A stretch of 52,789 nucleotides of DNA from an uncultured Paracoccaceae bacterium. Lineage in GTDB: Bacteria; Pseudomonadota; Alphaproteobacteria; Rhodobacterales; Rhodobacteraceae. The first letter of the stretch is position 1. The number at the start of each line of letters is the position of its first letter. The notes beneath the pieces are model-generated. The model searched no databases and had not been told where the DNA came from. It saw only the letters and a program-made list of their open reading frames with translations. This document shows positions 18,383 to 28,372 of the stretch, piece by piece. The DNA is taken from assembly GCA_945952025.1 (NCBI GenBank), contig CAMFGW010000022.1, positions 1 to 52,789 of the forward strand, in the 5' to 3' direction. The translations under genes were made by a program, and so were the position numbers.

Positions 18383-19062
18383 CCAAGATGATGAACGTCC
18401 ACAGAGTCCCCGGCAAGCCCGCGCTTGCCGGTCCGAGCCAGCCCCTGGTGTCTGCGACGCTCTCTTTTGCCAATATGCACCAGCATGGTGACCTGATGGC
18501 CCGCATCTTCCGCGAGCGGAAGGAATCCTTCATCGTCACCAAGAAGTGGGACCTGCCCGAAGCGCTTGGCATGGAGTACGACCAGTACGACACCCCCGCC
18601 AGCCGCTGGATCGCCATCCACCAGGATGGTGAGGTGATGGGCGGCATGCGCCTTACGCCCACCAACGCCCGCTGCGGCGTCTACAGCTACATGATCCGCG
18701 ACGCCCAGCGCGGCCTGATCGACACGATCCCCGCCGACCTGCTTTACGAAGAGGCGCCCGTCTCGAACCTGATCTGGGAAAGCACCCGCGTCTTCGTCTC
18801 GCAGGCGGCACCGATGGCAATCCGCCGCAAGGTGCATCTGATGATGGTTAACGAGATGATCGAGGCCACCCGGCGCGAGGGCGGCGACCAGATCATCGCC
18901 CTGACCGCCGGCAACTGGCCGCGCTGGTATGGCCGCCGGGGCCTGGTCGCGCGCGCGATCGGCCCGATGATGAACATCGACGGCGGCGAGTTCCAGTGCG
19001 TGATGATCGACGCGGGCCAACCCGCAGAGCTTGTCGAGCCGAACGACCCGGCCGCCGCCTGA
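18379..19062 (+). CDS. Acyl-homoserine-lactone synthase (LuxI family)
   Basis: LuxI enzymes make an acyl-homoserine lactone from S-adenosylmethionine and an acyl-carrier. The catalytic set can be placed: Arg47, Phe51, Trp57, Asp68, Asp71, Arg91, Glu134 and Arg137, with family spacing. GTG 18379 overlaps the luxR stop and has AAGGAG at 18362-18367; ATG 18388 and 18391 are alternatives. Length 227 with a roughly 20-residue N-terminal extension. The acyl chain cannot be predicted from the sequence by eye. Confidence 0.92.
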   Translation: MTKMMNVHRVPGKPALAGPSQPLVSATLSFANMHQHGDLMARIFRERKESFIVTKKWDLPEALGMEYDQYDTPASRWIAIHQDGEVMGGMRLTPTNARCGVYSYMIRDAQRGLIDTIPADLLYEEAPVSNLIWESTRVFVSQAAPMAIRRKVHLMMVNEMIEATRREGGDQIIALTAGNWPRWYGRRGLVARAIGPMMNIDGGEFQCVMIDAGQPAELVEPNDPAAA

Positions 19063-19105
19063 CAGACCCCCTTCCGCGCCCGCCCTGGCCGGGCTAGATT
19101 TCCCC

Positions 19106-20464
19106 ATGGCCGACCTCTTCGACACCGCCGGCACGCCGCCGGCCCGTCCGGTTCCCCGACCGCTGGCCGACCGCATCCGGCCGCAGCGCCTGTCGGATGT
19201 CATCGGGCAGGCCCACGTCCTTGGCGCCGAAGGCCCGCTCGGCGCCATGCTCGCGGCCGGCAGCCTGTCGTCCATCGTCCTTTGGGGGCCGCCGGGCGTC
19301 GGCAAGACCACCATCGCCCGCCTGCTGGCCGAGGCGACGGATCGCCATTTCGTCCAGATCAGCGCGATCTTTTCCGGGATTGCCGAACTCAGGAAGGTAT
19401 TCGACGCCGCGCGGCTCCGCCAGACGCAGGGGCAGGGGACGCTGCTGTTCGTCGATGAGATCCACCGCTTCAACAAGGCGCAGCAGGACGGCTTCCTGCC
19501 CTACATGGAAGACGGCACCATCCTCCTGGTCGGTGCCACCACCGAAAACCCGTCGTTCGAGCTGAACGCTGCCCTTCTGTCGCGCGCGCAGGTCATCGTG
19601 CTGGAGAGGCTGACGCTGGCCGACCTGGAACGGCTGGCCCAGCGGGCCGAGCGCGAACTGGGGACCGCGCTGCCCCTTCGGGCCGAGGCGCGCGAGGCGC
19701 TTCTGGAAATGGCCGACGGCGATGGGCGCGCCCTTCTGAACCTGGTCGAGCAGGTCACCTCCTGGACGGCGGCCCAGCCTTTGGGCACCGAGGCCCTGTC
19801 CCAGCGGCTGATGCGGCGGGCGGCGAAATACGACAAGTCGGGCGAAGAGCATTACAACCTGATCTCGGCCTTGCACAAATCCGTGCGCGGCTCGGACCCC
19901 GATGCGGCGCTTTACTGGTTCGCCCGCATGCTCGAGGGCGGCGAGGATCCCCGCTTCCTGGCCCGCCGCCTGACCCGCATGGCGGTCGAGGATATCGGCC
20001 TGGCCGACCCCCAGGCCCAAAGCCTCTGCCTGCAGGGCTGGGAAACCTACGAACGCCTTGGCAGCCCCGAGGGCGAGCTGGCACTTGCGCAGGCGGTGAT
20101 CTACCTCGCGCTCGCGCCCAAGTCGAACGCGGGCTACATGGCCTTCAGCGCCGCGCGCGCCGAGGCGCGCCGCACCGGGTCGGAACCGCCGCCGAAGCAC
20201 ATCCGCAACGCGCCGACGCGGCTGATGAAGGAACAGGGCTACGGCGCGGGCTACGAGTATGACCATGACGCCGAGGACGGCTTTTCCGGCCAGAACTACT
20301 TCCCCGACGGCATGAAGCGGGCCGTCCTATACCAGCCCGTCGACCGTGGCTTCGAGCGCGAGCTGAAAAAGCGCGTCGACTGGTTCGTGAAGCAGCGCGA
20401 GCGGCGTGGGCCCGGGGGGTCTGGTGGGGGATCTGGCGGCGGATCGGGTGGGGCACCCGATTGA
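19106..20464 (+). CDS. rarA: Replication-associated recombination protein A
   Basis: RarA (MgsA) is a clamp-loader-like AAA+ ATPase acting at stalled replication forks. RPQRLSDVIGQ near residue 25, Walker A GPPGVGKTT (61-69), Walker B LLFVDE (113-118) and the TTENPSFELNAALLSR sensor segment are typical. The 452 residues include a C-terminal Gly/Ser tail (RGPGGSGGGSGGGSGG) that looks like a flexible linker and is not part of the core family. ATG 19106 is set by the start of homology. Confidence 0.94.
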   Translation: MADLFDTAGTPPARPVPRPLADRIRPQRLSDVIGQAHVLGAEGPLGAMLAAGSLSSIVLWGPPGVGKTTIARLLAEATDRHFVQISAIFSGIAELRKVFDAARLRQTQGQGTLLFVDEIHRFNKAQQDGFLPYMEDGTILLVGATTENPSFELNAALLSRAQVIVLERLTLADLERLAQRAERELGTALPLRAEAREALLEMADGDGRALLNLVEQVTSWTAAQPLGTEALSQRLMRRAAKYDKSGEEHYNLISALHKSVRGSDPDAALYWFARMLEGGEDPRFLARRLTRMAVEDIGLADPQAQSLCLQGWETYERLGSPEGELALAQAVIYLALAPKSNAGYMAFSAARAEARRTGSEPPPKHIRNAPTRLMKEQGYGAGYEYDHDAEDGFSGQNYFPDGMKRAVLYQPVDRGFERELKKRVDWFVKQRERRGPGGSGGGSGGGSGGAPD

Positions 20465-20495
20465 CAGCACCCGGCGTTGCGGCGAGGAAGGCAGG

Positions 20496-20852
20496 ATGAT
20501 CCAGTCCCTCATCTCCGTTGCCCTGGGCGGCGCGTTAGGTTCGGTCCTGCGCTTCCTGACCGTCGCGGCCTTTGGCGCGCCCCTTGCGACGCTGGCCGTC
20601 AATGTCGTGGGCTCGTTCCTGATGGGCGCGGGCTTCGTCCTTCTGGCCGGCCGCGGCAGCGTCGCGGGGCCGCTTCTGATGACCGGCGTCCTTGGCGGCT
20701 TCACCACCTTTTCGGCCTTCTCGCTCGATACGCTGAAGCTCTGGCAGTCGGGCCAGGCCGTGCAGGCGGCGGCCTATGTCGCGGCCTCGGTCGGCCTGTC
20801 GCTGCTGGCGGTCGCGGCCGGGGCGGCCATCGCACGGGGGGCCTGGGTATGA
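20496..20852 (+). CDS. crcB: Fluoride channel CrcB/Fluc
   Basis: A small dual-topology fluoride exporter. The 118 residues hold four helices with GGALGSVLRF (residues 11-20), NVVGSFLMG with the key Asn, and GGFTTFSAFS with the Phe pair that lines the pore. No fluoride riboswitch was seen upstream. The TGA overlaps the ATG of the next gene. Confidence 0.93.
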   Translation: MIQSLISVALGGALGSVLRFLTVAAFGAPLATLAVNVVGSFLMGAGFVLLAGRGSVAGPLLMTGVLGGFTTFSAFSLDTLKLWQSGQAVQAAAYVAASVGLSLLAVAAGAAIARGAWV

Positions 20853-21901
20853 GCGGCGTTCGCCTGTTGACCGTGACCGAGGACGAGGGCGAAAGCCGGC
20901 TCGACCGCTGGCTGAAGAAGCGCCTGCCTGACTTGACCCAGGGCCAGATCGAGAAATGGTGTCGCACGGGCCAGGTCCGTGTCGACGGTGCCCGCGCCAA
21001 GGCCGCGACCCGCGTCGCGCCCGGGGCTGAGGTGCGCGTGCCGCCGCTGCCCGCCGCGCCCGTGCGAAGCGACGACCCCGCGCAAAGGCCCCTCAGCGAC
21101 GATGACGCGCGCATGATCCAGGGCGCGGTCCTCTGGAAGGACGAACATGTCATCGCGCTGAACAAGCCCGCCGGCCTGCCGAGCCAGGGCGGATCGGGGC
21201 AGGGCAACCGCCATGTTGACGGGCTGACCGACGCCCTGAAGTTTGGCTACAAGGACCGCCCGAAGCTCGTGCACCGGCTGGACAAGGACACGTCGGGCGT
21301 CCTTCTGCTGGCCCGCACCGACCGGGTGGCCCGCGCGCTGTCCGAGGCCTTCCGCAGCCGTGCCACGCGCAAGATCTACTGGGCCGTCCTCGCGGGCGTG
21401 CCGCACCCGCGCAAGGGCACCATCCGCTTCGGCCTGGTGAAGGCGCCCGGTCGCGGCGCGGGCGGCGAGGGCGAGAAGATGATCGCCGTCCATCCGGGCA
21501 AGATCGACGAGACGGAGGGCGCCAAGCGCGCGACCACCGACTATGCCGTCCTTCAGGCGCTGGGCACCCGCGCGGCCTGGGCGGCGCTGGTGCCGATCAC
21601 CGGGCGCACGCACCAGCTGCGCGCCCACATGGCCGAGATCGGCCATCCGATCATCGGCGACGGCAAGTATGGCGGCTCGGGCCAGGACAATCCGGGTGAC
21701 GGCTGGGGCGCGCAGCTCGGCGGCGACATCAGCCGCAAGCTGCATCTTCATGCCCGCCAGCTGAGCTTTGACCACCCGATCACCGGCAAGCGCGTGACCC
21801 TGACCGCACCCCTGCCGGACCATATGGCGCGGACCTGGAAAACCCTCGGCTGGTCCGAGGACGAGGTGCCCGCCGACCCCTTCCGCGAGGAGGAGCCATG
21901 A
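20849..21901 (+). CDS. rluC: RluC/RluD-type 23S rRNA pseudouridine synthase
   Basis: Converts uridines of 23S rRNA to pseudouridine. An S4-like RNA-binding domain (residues 15-60, SRLDRWLKKRLPDLTQGQIEKW) precedes the catalytic domain with HRLDKDTSG at 142-150, where Asp145 is the nucleophile, and later TGRTHQLRAHM. Length 350. Assignment to RluC rather than RluD rests on general resemblance. It overlaps crcB and the next gene by four bases each. Confidence 0.85.
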   Translation: MSGVRLLTVTEDEGESRLDRWLKKRLPDLTQGQIEKWCRTGQVRVDGARAKAATRVAPGAEVRVPPLPAAPVRSDDPAQRPLSDDDARMIQGAVLWKDEHVIALNKPAGLPSQGGSGQGNRHVDGLTDALKFGYKDRPKLVHRLDKDTSGVLLLARTDRVARALSEAFRSRATRKIYWAVLAGVPHPRKGTIRFGLVKAPGRGAGGEGEKMIAVHPGKIDETEGAKRATTDYAVLQALGTRAAWAALVPITGRTHQLRAHMAEIGHPIIGDGKYGGSGQDNPGDGWGAQLGGDISRKLHLHARQLSFDHPITGKRVTLTAPLPDHMARTWKTLGWSEDEVPADPFREEEP

Positions 21902-22614
21902 GCGGCGGCTGGGAAGCGAAGCGCTTCTGGACGGACGTGACTGTCGGCACGGTCGAAGGCGGCTGGGACGTGCGGCTGGATGGAAAGCCGATCCGCACCC
22001 CGGCCAAGGCCGCCCTGATCCTGCCGACAGAGGCGATGGCAGAAGCCGTTGCCGCAGAATGGCGGCGGGTCGAGGGCAAGGTCGACCCTCGCGTGATGCC
22101 CGTCACCCGGTCGGCCAATGCCGCCATCGACAAGGTCGCCCCCCAGTTCGACGAGGTGGCAGAACTCATTTCCGACTACGGCGACAGCGACCTTCTGTGC
22201 TACCGCGCCACCGATCCGGACCTTGCGGCGGTGCAGGCGGCGGCCTGGGATCCCTGGCTCGCCTGGTCGGCGGCGGCGCTCGACGCGCCCCTGCGCGTGG
22301 TCGAGGGCATCGTCGCCTACGCCCAGCCCCCCGAAAGCCTTGCCCGGCTTGACGCCCGCGTGCGCGGCACGACCCCGTTCGAACTGACGGCGCTATCGGA
22401 CCTTGTGGCGTTGACCGGCTCGCTCGTCCTCGGCTTTGCTGCCGCAGACCGGCCCGCCGATCGCGAAGCCATCTGGGATGTGTCGCGATTCGACGAGAAA
22501 TGGCAGGAACGGAAGTGGGGCGCCGACGACGAGGCCCAGAAGGGCGTCGCGGCCAAGCACCGCGACTTTCTGCATGCCGGACATTTCTGGGACCTGTCGC
22601 GGCCCCGCGCCTAA
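21898..22614 (+). CDS. ATP12 family F1-ATPase assembly chaperone
   Basis: ATP12 proteins assist assembly of the F1 alpha subunit; homologues occur in alphaproteobacteria and mitochondria. The 238 residues show KRFWTDVTVGTVEGGWDVRLDGKPIRTPAK near the start, AAEWRRVEGKVDPRVMPVTR, DLLCYRA and WDPWLAW, all typical. It is coupled to the rluC gene by a four-base overlap. Confidence 0.9.
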   Translation: MSGGWEAKRFWTDVTVGTVEGGWDVRLDGKPIRTPAKAALILPTEAMAEAVAAEWRRVEGKVDPRVMPVTRSANAAIDKVAPQFDEVAELISDYGDSDLLCYRATDPDLAAVQAAAWDPWLAWSAAALDAPLRVVEGIVAYAQPPESLARLDARVRGTTPFELTALSDLVALTGSLVLGFAAADRPADREAIWDVSRFDEKWQERKWGADDEAQKGVAAKHRDFLHAGHFWDLSRPRA

Positions 22615-22690
22615 TGATCTTTCGCCCGGGGTGCCTCCCGCGCCTCAATCGGTCGCGACTTTCCGTTGGGGCCGTTTCGGGAATGTTTTC

Positions 22691-22719
22691 TTGACGGGGG
22701 GCGACCATCTGTCGAAACT
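22691..22719 (+). promoter_or_regulatory. Candidate promoter of aapJQMP
   Basis: TTGACG (22691-22696) is followed after 17 bases by GAAACT (22714-22719), which keeps three -10 positions. Transcription would begin near 22726, giving a leader of about 90 bases before aapJ. Confidence 0.55.
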
Positions 22720-22813
22720 GTGAAGACTGGGGACCAACCTCAAGAACAGAACGCCGGGCGAACCCGGCCACAAAGATCGCCCGCATCGGGCGGAAACTCA
22801 GGAAGAGGTAAGA

Positions 22814-23830
22814 ATGAAAAAATCCATCCTACTCGGATCGCTGGCGGCATCGGCGCTGGCGGCGGGGGTCGCGTCTGCCGGCACGCTTGATGACGTCAAG
22901 GCGCGTGGCCAGCTGATCTGCGGCGTGAACACCGGGCTGACCGGCTTCGGCGCACCCGATGCCAGCGGCAACTACACGGGCTTTGACGTAGCGGTCTGCC
23001 AGGCCGTCGCGGCGGCCGTCCTGGGCGATTCCACCAAGGTCAAATATGTCCCGACCACCGGCGAGACGCGCTTCACCGCGCTCGCCTCGGGCGAAGTCGA
23101 CATGCTGGCCCGGAACTCGACCTGGACCTTTTCGCGCGACACCGACCTGAAGCTCGATTTCGTCGCCGTCAACTACTATGACGGCCAGGGCTTCATGGTG
23201 AAGAAAGAGCTGGGCGTCACCTCGGCCAAGGATCTGAACGGCGCGACCATCTGCATCCAGACCGGCACCACGACCGAACTGAACCTGGCCGACTACTTCA
23301 AGGCCAACAACATGACCTATACCCCGGTCACCATCGCCGACGACGCCGAAGGCCAGCGCCAGTATACCGCCGGCGCTTGCGACGCCTACACGACGGACGC
23401 TTCGGGCCTTGCCGCGACGCGCGCGACCCTGGCGAACCCGGATGACAACATCATCCTGCCGGAAATCATCTCCAAGGAACCGCTCGGCCCGGTCGTGCGC
23501 CATGGCGACAACAACTGGGGCGACATCGTCCGCTGGACCTTCTACGCACTCGTGACCGCCGAAGAGAAGGGCATCACCAAAGCCAACGTCGAAGAGATGT
23601 CCGCCTCGTCGCAAGACCCCGAAGTCCGGCGTCTGCTGGGCGTCGAGGGCGACCTGGGCGCGATGATGGGCCTCGACAAGGACTGGGCCAAGCGCGCCAT
23701 CTCCGTCAACGGCAACTATGGCGAGATCTTTGCCGCGAACCTTGGCGAACAGACCCCGATCAAGCTGGCCCGCGGCCTGAACGAGCTCTGGAACAAGGGC
23801 GGGCTGATGTACTCGCCGCCCTTCCGCTGA
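22814..23830 (+). CDS. aapJ: General L-amino-acid ABC transporter, binding protein
   Basis: Periplasmic receptor of the Aap/Bzt system, which imports glutamate, glutamine, aspartate and other L-amino acids. A signal peptide is seen with a likely cut after residue 22 (GVASA|G). GQLICGVNTGLTGFGAPD, GFDVAVCQAVAAAVLG and NSTWTFSRDTDL are typical of the AapJ/BztA branch; 338 residues. AAGAGG lies upstream of the ATG. It is separated from aapQ by a hairpin. Confidence 0.95.
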   Translation: MKKSILLGSLAASALAAGVASAGTLDDVKARGQLICGVNTGLTGFGAPDASGNYTGFDVAVCQAVAAAVLGDSTKVKYVPTTGETRFTALASGEVDMLARNSTWTFSRDTDLKLDFVAVNYYDGQGFMVKKELGVTSAKDLNGATICIQTGTTTELNLADYFKANNMTYTPVTIADDAEGQRQYTAGACDAYTTDASGLAATRATLANPDDNIILPEIISKEPLGPVVRHGDNNWGDIVRWTFYALVTAEEKGITKANVEEMSASSQDPEVRRLLGVEGDLGAMMGLDKDWAKRAISVNGNYGEIFAANLGEQTPIKLARGLNELWNKGGLMYSPPFR

Positions 23831-23847
23831 GCCCGGCTTCGTAACAG

Positions 23848-23871
23848 GGGCGCGCCGACAACGGCGCGCCC
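23848..23871 (+). promoter_or_regulatory. Intercistronic hairpin between aapJ and aapQ
   Basis: GGGCGCGCCG (23848-23857) pairs perfectly over 10 bp with CGGCGCGCCC (23862-23871), loop ACAA, followed by TTCATCATGG. Such stems after the binding-protein gene often make the upstream mRNA more stable or cause partial termination. Confidence 0.6.
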
Positions 23872-23972
23872 TTCATCATGGATATGAACGATCCGGCGGC
23901 AGGCGCGACGCGCCTGGACGAACCTGGGCAACTAGACCCGGGGCGCGTGCGCCGATCGGATGGGGGTATTTA

Positions 23973-25238
23973 ATGACCGTCGCCGCAAGCGCGCCGCCGA
24001 AAGTCGGCTTTCGGCCGAGCATGCTCATTTACGATACACGCTTCCGGTCTGCGACGATCCAGATCGTCGTCCTTCTGTGCGTGTTCGCGGGCCTGTCCTG
24101 GCTGATCGGCAACCTTTTCGACAACCTGGCCGCCAAGGGCAAGGACCTGAGCTTTGCCTTCCTGTGGAACCGGGCGGGCTACGATATTGCCCAGCACCTG
24201 ATTCCCTATACGAACGACAGCACGCATGGCCGTGCGGCGATCGTCGGGCTGCTGAACACGCTTCTGGTCGCAGGCTTCGCCTGCCTCTTCGCCACGATCC
24301 TTGGCGTGGTCGTCGGTATCCTGCGCCTGTCGAACAACTGGCTGATCGCGCGGATGATGACCGTCTATATCGAGGTCTTCCGCAACATCCCCCTGCTGCT
24401 GTGGATCCTGCTGAGCTACGTGATCCTGTCCGAGGTCATGCCCGAACCGCGCTTCTTCAAGCCGAATGCCGACGGCGTGGCGCAGGCGCACATGTGGTTC
24501 GACAGCTCGGTCGCCGTGACGAACCGCGGCACGAACATTCCCGTCATCCTCCTGGACCGGCCGTTCGGGCACCTGACCCTTGGCCCGATCGTCCTGAACC
24601 TGAGCTTCCTGGCCGTCGTCGCGGTCCTCGGCGCGGCGTTCTGGATCAACCGCATGATCCGCACGGCCGCCCATGCCCGCCAGGAAGCCATCGGCCAGCG
24701 CCCGACGACCTGGTGGGCGCAGCTTCTGATCTGGGTCGTGCCGCTGGTCCTTCTGCTTCTCGCCATGGGGTTCCACCTGGAATATCCGGTATTCAAGGGC
24801 TTCAACTTCGCCGGCGGGCTGAACGTCGCCCATGCCTTCACGGCCCTTCTGATCGCGCTCGTCCTCTATTCCGGCACCTACATCGCCGAGGCGGTGCGCG
24901 CCGGCATCCTCGCCGTCTCGCGCGGACAGAGCGAGGCGGCAGCGGCGCTGGGCCTCAGCCCCGGGCTGACCATGCGGCTCATTGTCCTGCCTCAGGCGCT
25001 ACGGGTCATCATCCCGCCGCTCATCAGCCAGTACCTGAACATCACCAAGAACACGTCCCTCGGCATCGCGGTCAGCTACCTTGACCTGCGCGGCACCTTG
25101 GGCGGCATCACCATGAACCAGACCGGGCGAGAGCTGGAATGCATGCTTCTGATGATGCTGATCTACCTCTGCCTCAGCCTGATCATTTCCGGCGTGATGA
25201 ACATCTTCAACGCGGCCGTAAAGCTGAAGGAGCGCTGA
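23973..25238 (+). CDS. aapQ: General L-amino-acid ABC transporter, permease AapQ
   Basis: Inner-membrane permease of the Aap/Bzt importer. After a cytoplasmic N-terminus with IYDTRFRSATIQ, about eight helices can be traced. VEVFRNIP-like EVFRNIPLLLW near residue 133 and the EAA loop YIAEAVRAGILAVSRGQSEA near residue 300, which docks the ATPase, are seen. Length 421. It is followed one base later by aapM. Confidence 0.95.
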   Translation: MTVAASAPPKVGFRPSMLIYDTRFRSATIQIVVLLCVFAGLSWLIGNLFDNLAAKGKDLSFAFLWNRAGYDIAQHLIPYTNDSTHGRAAIVGLLNTLLVAGFACLFATILGVVVGILRLSNNWLIARMMTVYIEVFRNIPLLLWILLSYVILSEVMPEPRFFKPNADGVAQAHMWFDSSVAVTNRGTNIPVILLDRPFGHLTLGPIVLNLSFLAVVAVLGAAFWINRMIRTAAHARQEAIGQRPTTWWAQLLIWVVPLVLLLLAMGFHLEYPVFKGFNFAGGLNVAHAFTALLIALVLYSGTYIAEAVRAGILAVSRGQSEAAAALGLSPGLTMRLIVLPQALRVIIPPLISQYLNITKNTSLGIAVSYLDLRGTLGGITMNQTGRELECMLLMMLIYLCLSLIISGVMNIFNAAVKLKER

Positions 25239-25239
25239 G

Positions 25240-26805
25240 ATGAGCGAGACAGCCTACGTCCGCACCGACATGATCGCGCAGCAGCCGCCCCCGGCGGGCC
25301 AGCGCGGCCCAATCCTCTGGATGCGCAAGAACCTCTTTTCCGGTTGGTTCAACACCGCTCTGACGCTTGCCGGGGTCTTCGCGGTCCTGGGGATCATCTA
25401 CTGGGCGCTGCCCTGGTTCCTGCACGGGGTCTGGAACGCCAAGTCGCTGGGCGAATGCCGCCAGATCGTCGCCGCCACCTGGGGCGAGAATGCCTCGGGC
25501 GCCTGCTGGGCCGTGATCCGCGAGCGCTGGAACCAGTTCCTGTTCGGCTTCTATCCGTCAGACCAGTATTGGCGACCGACGCTGACCTTCTGCCTGATGA
25601 TCGCCGCCGTGCTGCCGGTCCTGTTCTTCGACAACCGCAAGGTGTCGCAATGGGTCATCGGCACCATGGCCTGTGTCGGCGCACTGGTCCTTTACGGCCT
25701 GTCCACGCCGGCCGGGATCGCCGTCCTGATCGTCGCCATCTTCTACGCGATCTTCGTGCTGGCCGCCGTCGCACCCCGCCGGCTGCTCTGGGTGACGGCG
25801 CTCTTCCCGGCGGCGGGCTTCTGGCTTCTGTGGGGCGGATCGCTCTGGGCGCCGGTGTCGGTCCTTGTGGGGCTGGGGCTCGTCATCTTCACACTGTCCT
25901 CCGTCTCGGCACGCTCGGGGCTCCTCTGGGCGGGGGTGGTGGCGTTCGCGCTCTTCGTCTGCCTGTTCCTGAACCCCATCCGCCTGGCCGAAAGCCTGAC
26001 CTCGATGCTGGCCTACCTTCTGACCTTCGGCCAGTGGCGCGTCAGCCCCACCTTCTCGATCTGGATCGGCGGGACCGACATCACGGGCTGGCTGCCTCTC
26101 CATGGGCTGCTGAGTTCAGCCCTGCAATCGCTCCACCCGCTTTCGCTGCCGCATGTCGACAGCGACCGTTTCGGCGGCTTCCTTCTGGCCGAGGTCATCG
26201 GCGTGACCGCCATCGTCGTGGCGCTGCCCCTGGGCATCATCCTGGCGCTGGGCCGCAAGTCGGACATGCCGCTGGTGAAGATGCTCTGCGTTGGCTTCAT
26301 CGAGTTCGTGCGGGGCGTGCCGCTGATCACCATGCTCTTCACCGCCTCGCTTCTGCTGCAATATTTCCTGCCGCCGCAGACCCAGTTCGACCTGATCCTG
26401 CGCGTCATCATCCTGGTGACGCTCTTCTCGGCCGCCTATATCGCCGAGGTCGTGCGGGGCGGCCTCGCGGCCCTGCCGCGCGGGCAGTATGAGGCGGCGG
26501 ATGCGCTCGGGCTGGACTACTGGCAGGCGCAGCGCTTCATCGTCATGCCGCAAGCCCTGAAGATCTCGATCCCCGGCATCGTGTCGAGCTTCATCGGCCT
26601 CTTCAAGGACACCACGCTTGTCGCCTTCGTCGGGCTTATGGACCCCCTGAAGGGCGTCACCCAGATCGTCCGCGCCGACATCAACTGGAAGGGCATCTAC
26701 TGGGAGCCCTACATCTTCGTCGGCGCCATCTTCTTCATCTTCTGCTTCGGCATGTCGCGATACTCGATGTATCTCGAACGCAGGCTGAAGCGCGACCACC
26801 GCTAG
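25240..26805 (+). CDS. aapM: General L-amino-acid ABC transporter, permease AapM
   Basis: Second permease of the importer. The EAA loop [20 protein letters not shown] lies near residue 404, and [13 protein letters not shown] near 352. At 521 residues it is longer than the AapM/BztC proteins I know of (about 380-430): a run of extra hydrophobic segments between about residues 136 and 250 lies before the transporter core. Whether this is a lineage feature cannot be judged here. It is 11 bases upstream of aapP. Confidence 0.93.
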   Translation: MSETAYVRTDMIAQQPPPAGQRGPILWMRKNLFSGWFNTALTLAGVFAVLGIIYWALPWFLHGVWNAKSLGECRQIVAATWGENASGACWAVIRERWNQFLFGFYPSDQYWRPTLTFCLMIAAVLPVLFFDNRKVSQWVIGTMACVGALVLYGLSTPAGIAVLIVAIFYAIFVLAAVAPRRLLWVTALFPAAGFWLLWGGSLWAPVSVLVGLGLVIFTLSSVSARSGLLWAGVVAFALFVCLFLNPIRLAESLTSMLAYLLTFGQWRVSPTFSIWIGGTDITGWLPLHGLLSSALQSLHPLSLPHVDSDRFGGFLLAEVIGVTAIVVALPLGIILALGRKSDMPLVKMLCVGFIEFVRGVPLITMLFTASLLLQYFLPPQTQFDLILRVIILVTLFSAAYIAEVVRGGLAALPRGQYEAADALGLDYWQAQRFIVMPQALKISIPGIVSSFIGLFKDTTLVAFVGLMDPLKGVTQIVRADINWKGIYWEPYIFVGAIFFIFCFGMSRYSMYLERRLKRDHR

Positions 26806-26816
26806 GAGCAGGGACC

Positions 26817-27605
<789 letters not shown>

Positions 27606-27612
27606 CGCCGAA

Positions 27613-27834
27613 GGCTGGGCCGGGCGGGAAACGGAAACGCGACCCGCGGTTCCCCCGACCGCGTGAGAACGGATCCGCTGGATCCTTCGTGTCATGAACC
27701 GTCAAAGGCCTGCGCCTGCCCCGGTGGGCGCGGAAGCGCCCGCCGATGGCGGGGCGGGCGCCGGCCGATGGCATTGGGCCATCGACGGGGACAGGAGGAG
27801 AAGCCATCACATGGCAGGGTCAACGGCCCCTGCC
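27613..27834 (-). repeat. Dispersed structured 3'-UTR element, copy C
   Basis: Read on the minus strand, the element starts about 20 bases after the sixA stop. It keeps the GGCAGGG/CCCTGCC stem, a second stem GTCGATGGC/GCCATCGGC with one wobble, the GGCGCCCGCC/GGCGGGCGCT stem, and a fourth with one mismatch (GGAACCGCG/CGCGTTTCC). It shares with copy B the block TCCGCGCCCACCGGGG and CACGCGGTCGGGGGAA. It fills the space between the convergent genes aapP and sixA, where no other terminator was found. Confidence 0.8.
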
Positions 27835-27853
27835 ACTCCGGGCGAATGCCTGG

Positions 27854-28372
27854 TCAGTCCCGGCCCGAAGGCACGAAGAACTCCATCACGCTGCCGGACC
27901 CGAACCCCAAGCTGCGCCAGTCGGGGATCTGGAAATCGACAACGACGGTCGCGGCGGTCGGGTAGCGGCCGAAATCCGGATGGTTCGGCGCCCGCGCGAC
28001 CAGAAGGCGCGCGAACTCTCCGATGCCGGGATTGTGGCCCAGCATCATCACCGTATCCCCCGTCGCCTCGCGAAGCCTGTCCAGAAGGACATCGGGCGAG
28101 GCGAGGTAAAGCCGGTCCGTCACCACGATCCGGGGCGTGACCTCCAGGGGCGCGGCAGAGACGACGGCCCAGGTTTCGCGCGTGCGCGTGGCGTCCGAAG
28201 AGATCACCTCGTCCGGCTCATAGCCGCGCGAGTGCAGCCACTCGCCCAGCTCCAGCGCCGAACGGCGGCCGCGTCGGTTCAGGGGCCGGTCATGGTCGCT
28301 CATCGTCGGGTCGTCCCAGGCGGACTTCGCGTGGCGCGTCAGGATCAAGCGGCGGTGTCCGGCGGGGATCAT
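27854..28372 (-). CDS. SixA-type histidine phosphatase
   Basis: A 172-residue member of the histidine phosphatase superfamily, close to SixA, which dephosphorylates phospho-histidine proteins. LILTRHAKSAWDD at residues 9-21 holds the catalytic Arg13-His14, and MMLGHNPG near residue 112 holds the second His. ATG 28372 overlaps the stop of the upstream gene by four bases, so the start is well supported. The true substrate is unknown. Confidence 0.88.
   Translation of the reverse strand: MIPAGHRRLILTRHAKSAWDDPTMSDHDRPLNRRGRRSALELGEWLHSRGYEPDEVISSDATRTRETWAVVSAAPLEVTPRIVVTDRLYLASPDVLLDRLREATGDTVMMLGHNPGIGEFARLLVARAPNHPDFGRYPTAATVVVDFQIPDWRSLGFGSGSVMEFFVPSGRD

Noticed and set aside
20465-20495. 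Fluoride riboswitch before crcB
   Set aside because: Only 31 bases separate rarA and crcB, with no pseudoknot motif; there is no room for the riboswitch.
23960-25084. An overlapping plus-strand frame within aapQ starting 13 bases earlier
   Set aside because: Its translation is Arg/Pro-rich without helices, whereas the aapQ frame encodes a full permease with the EAA loop.
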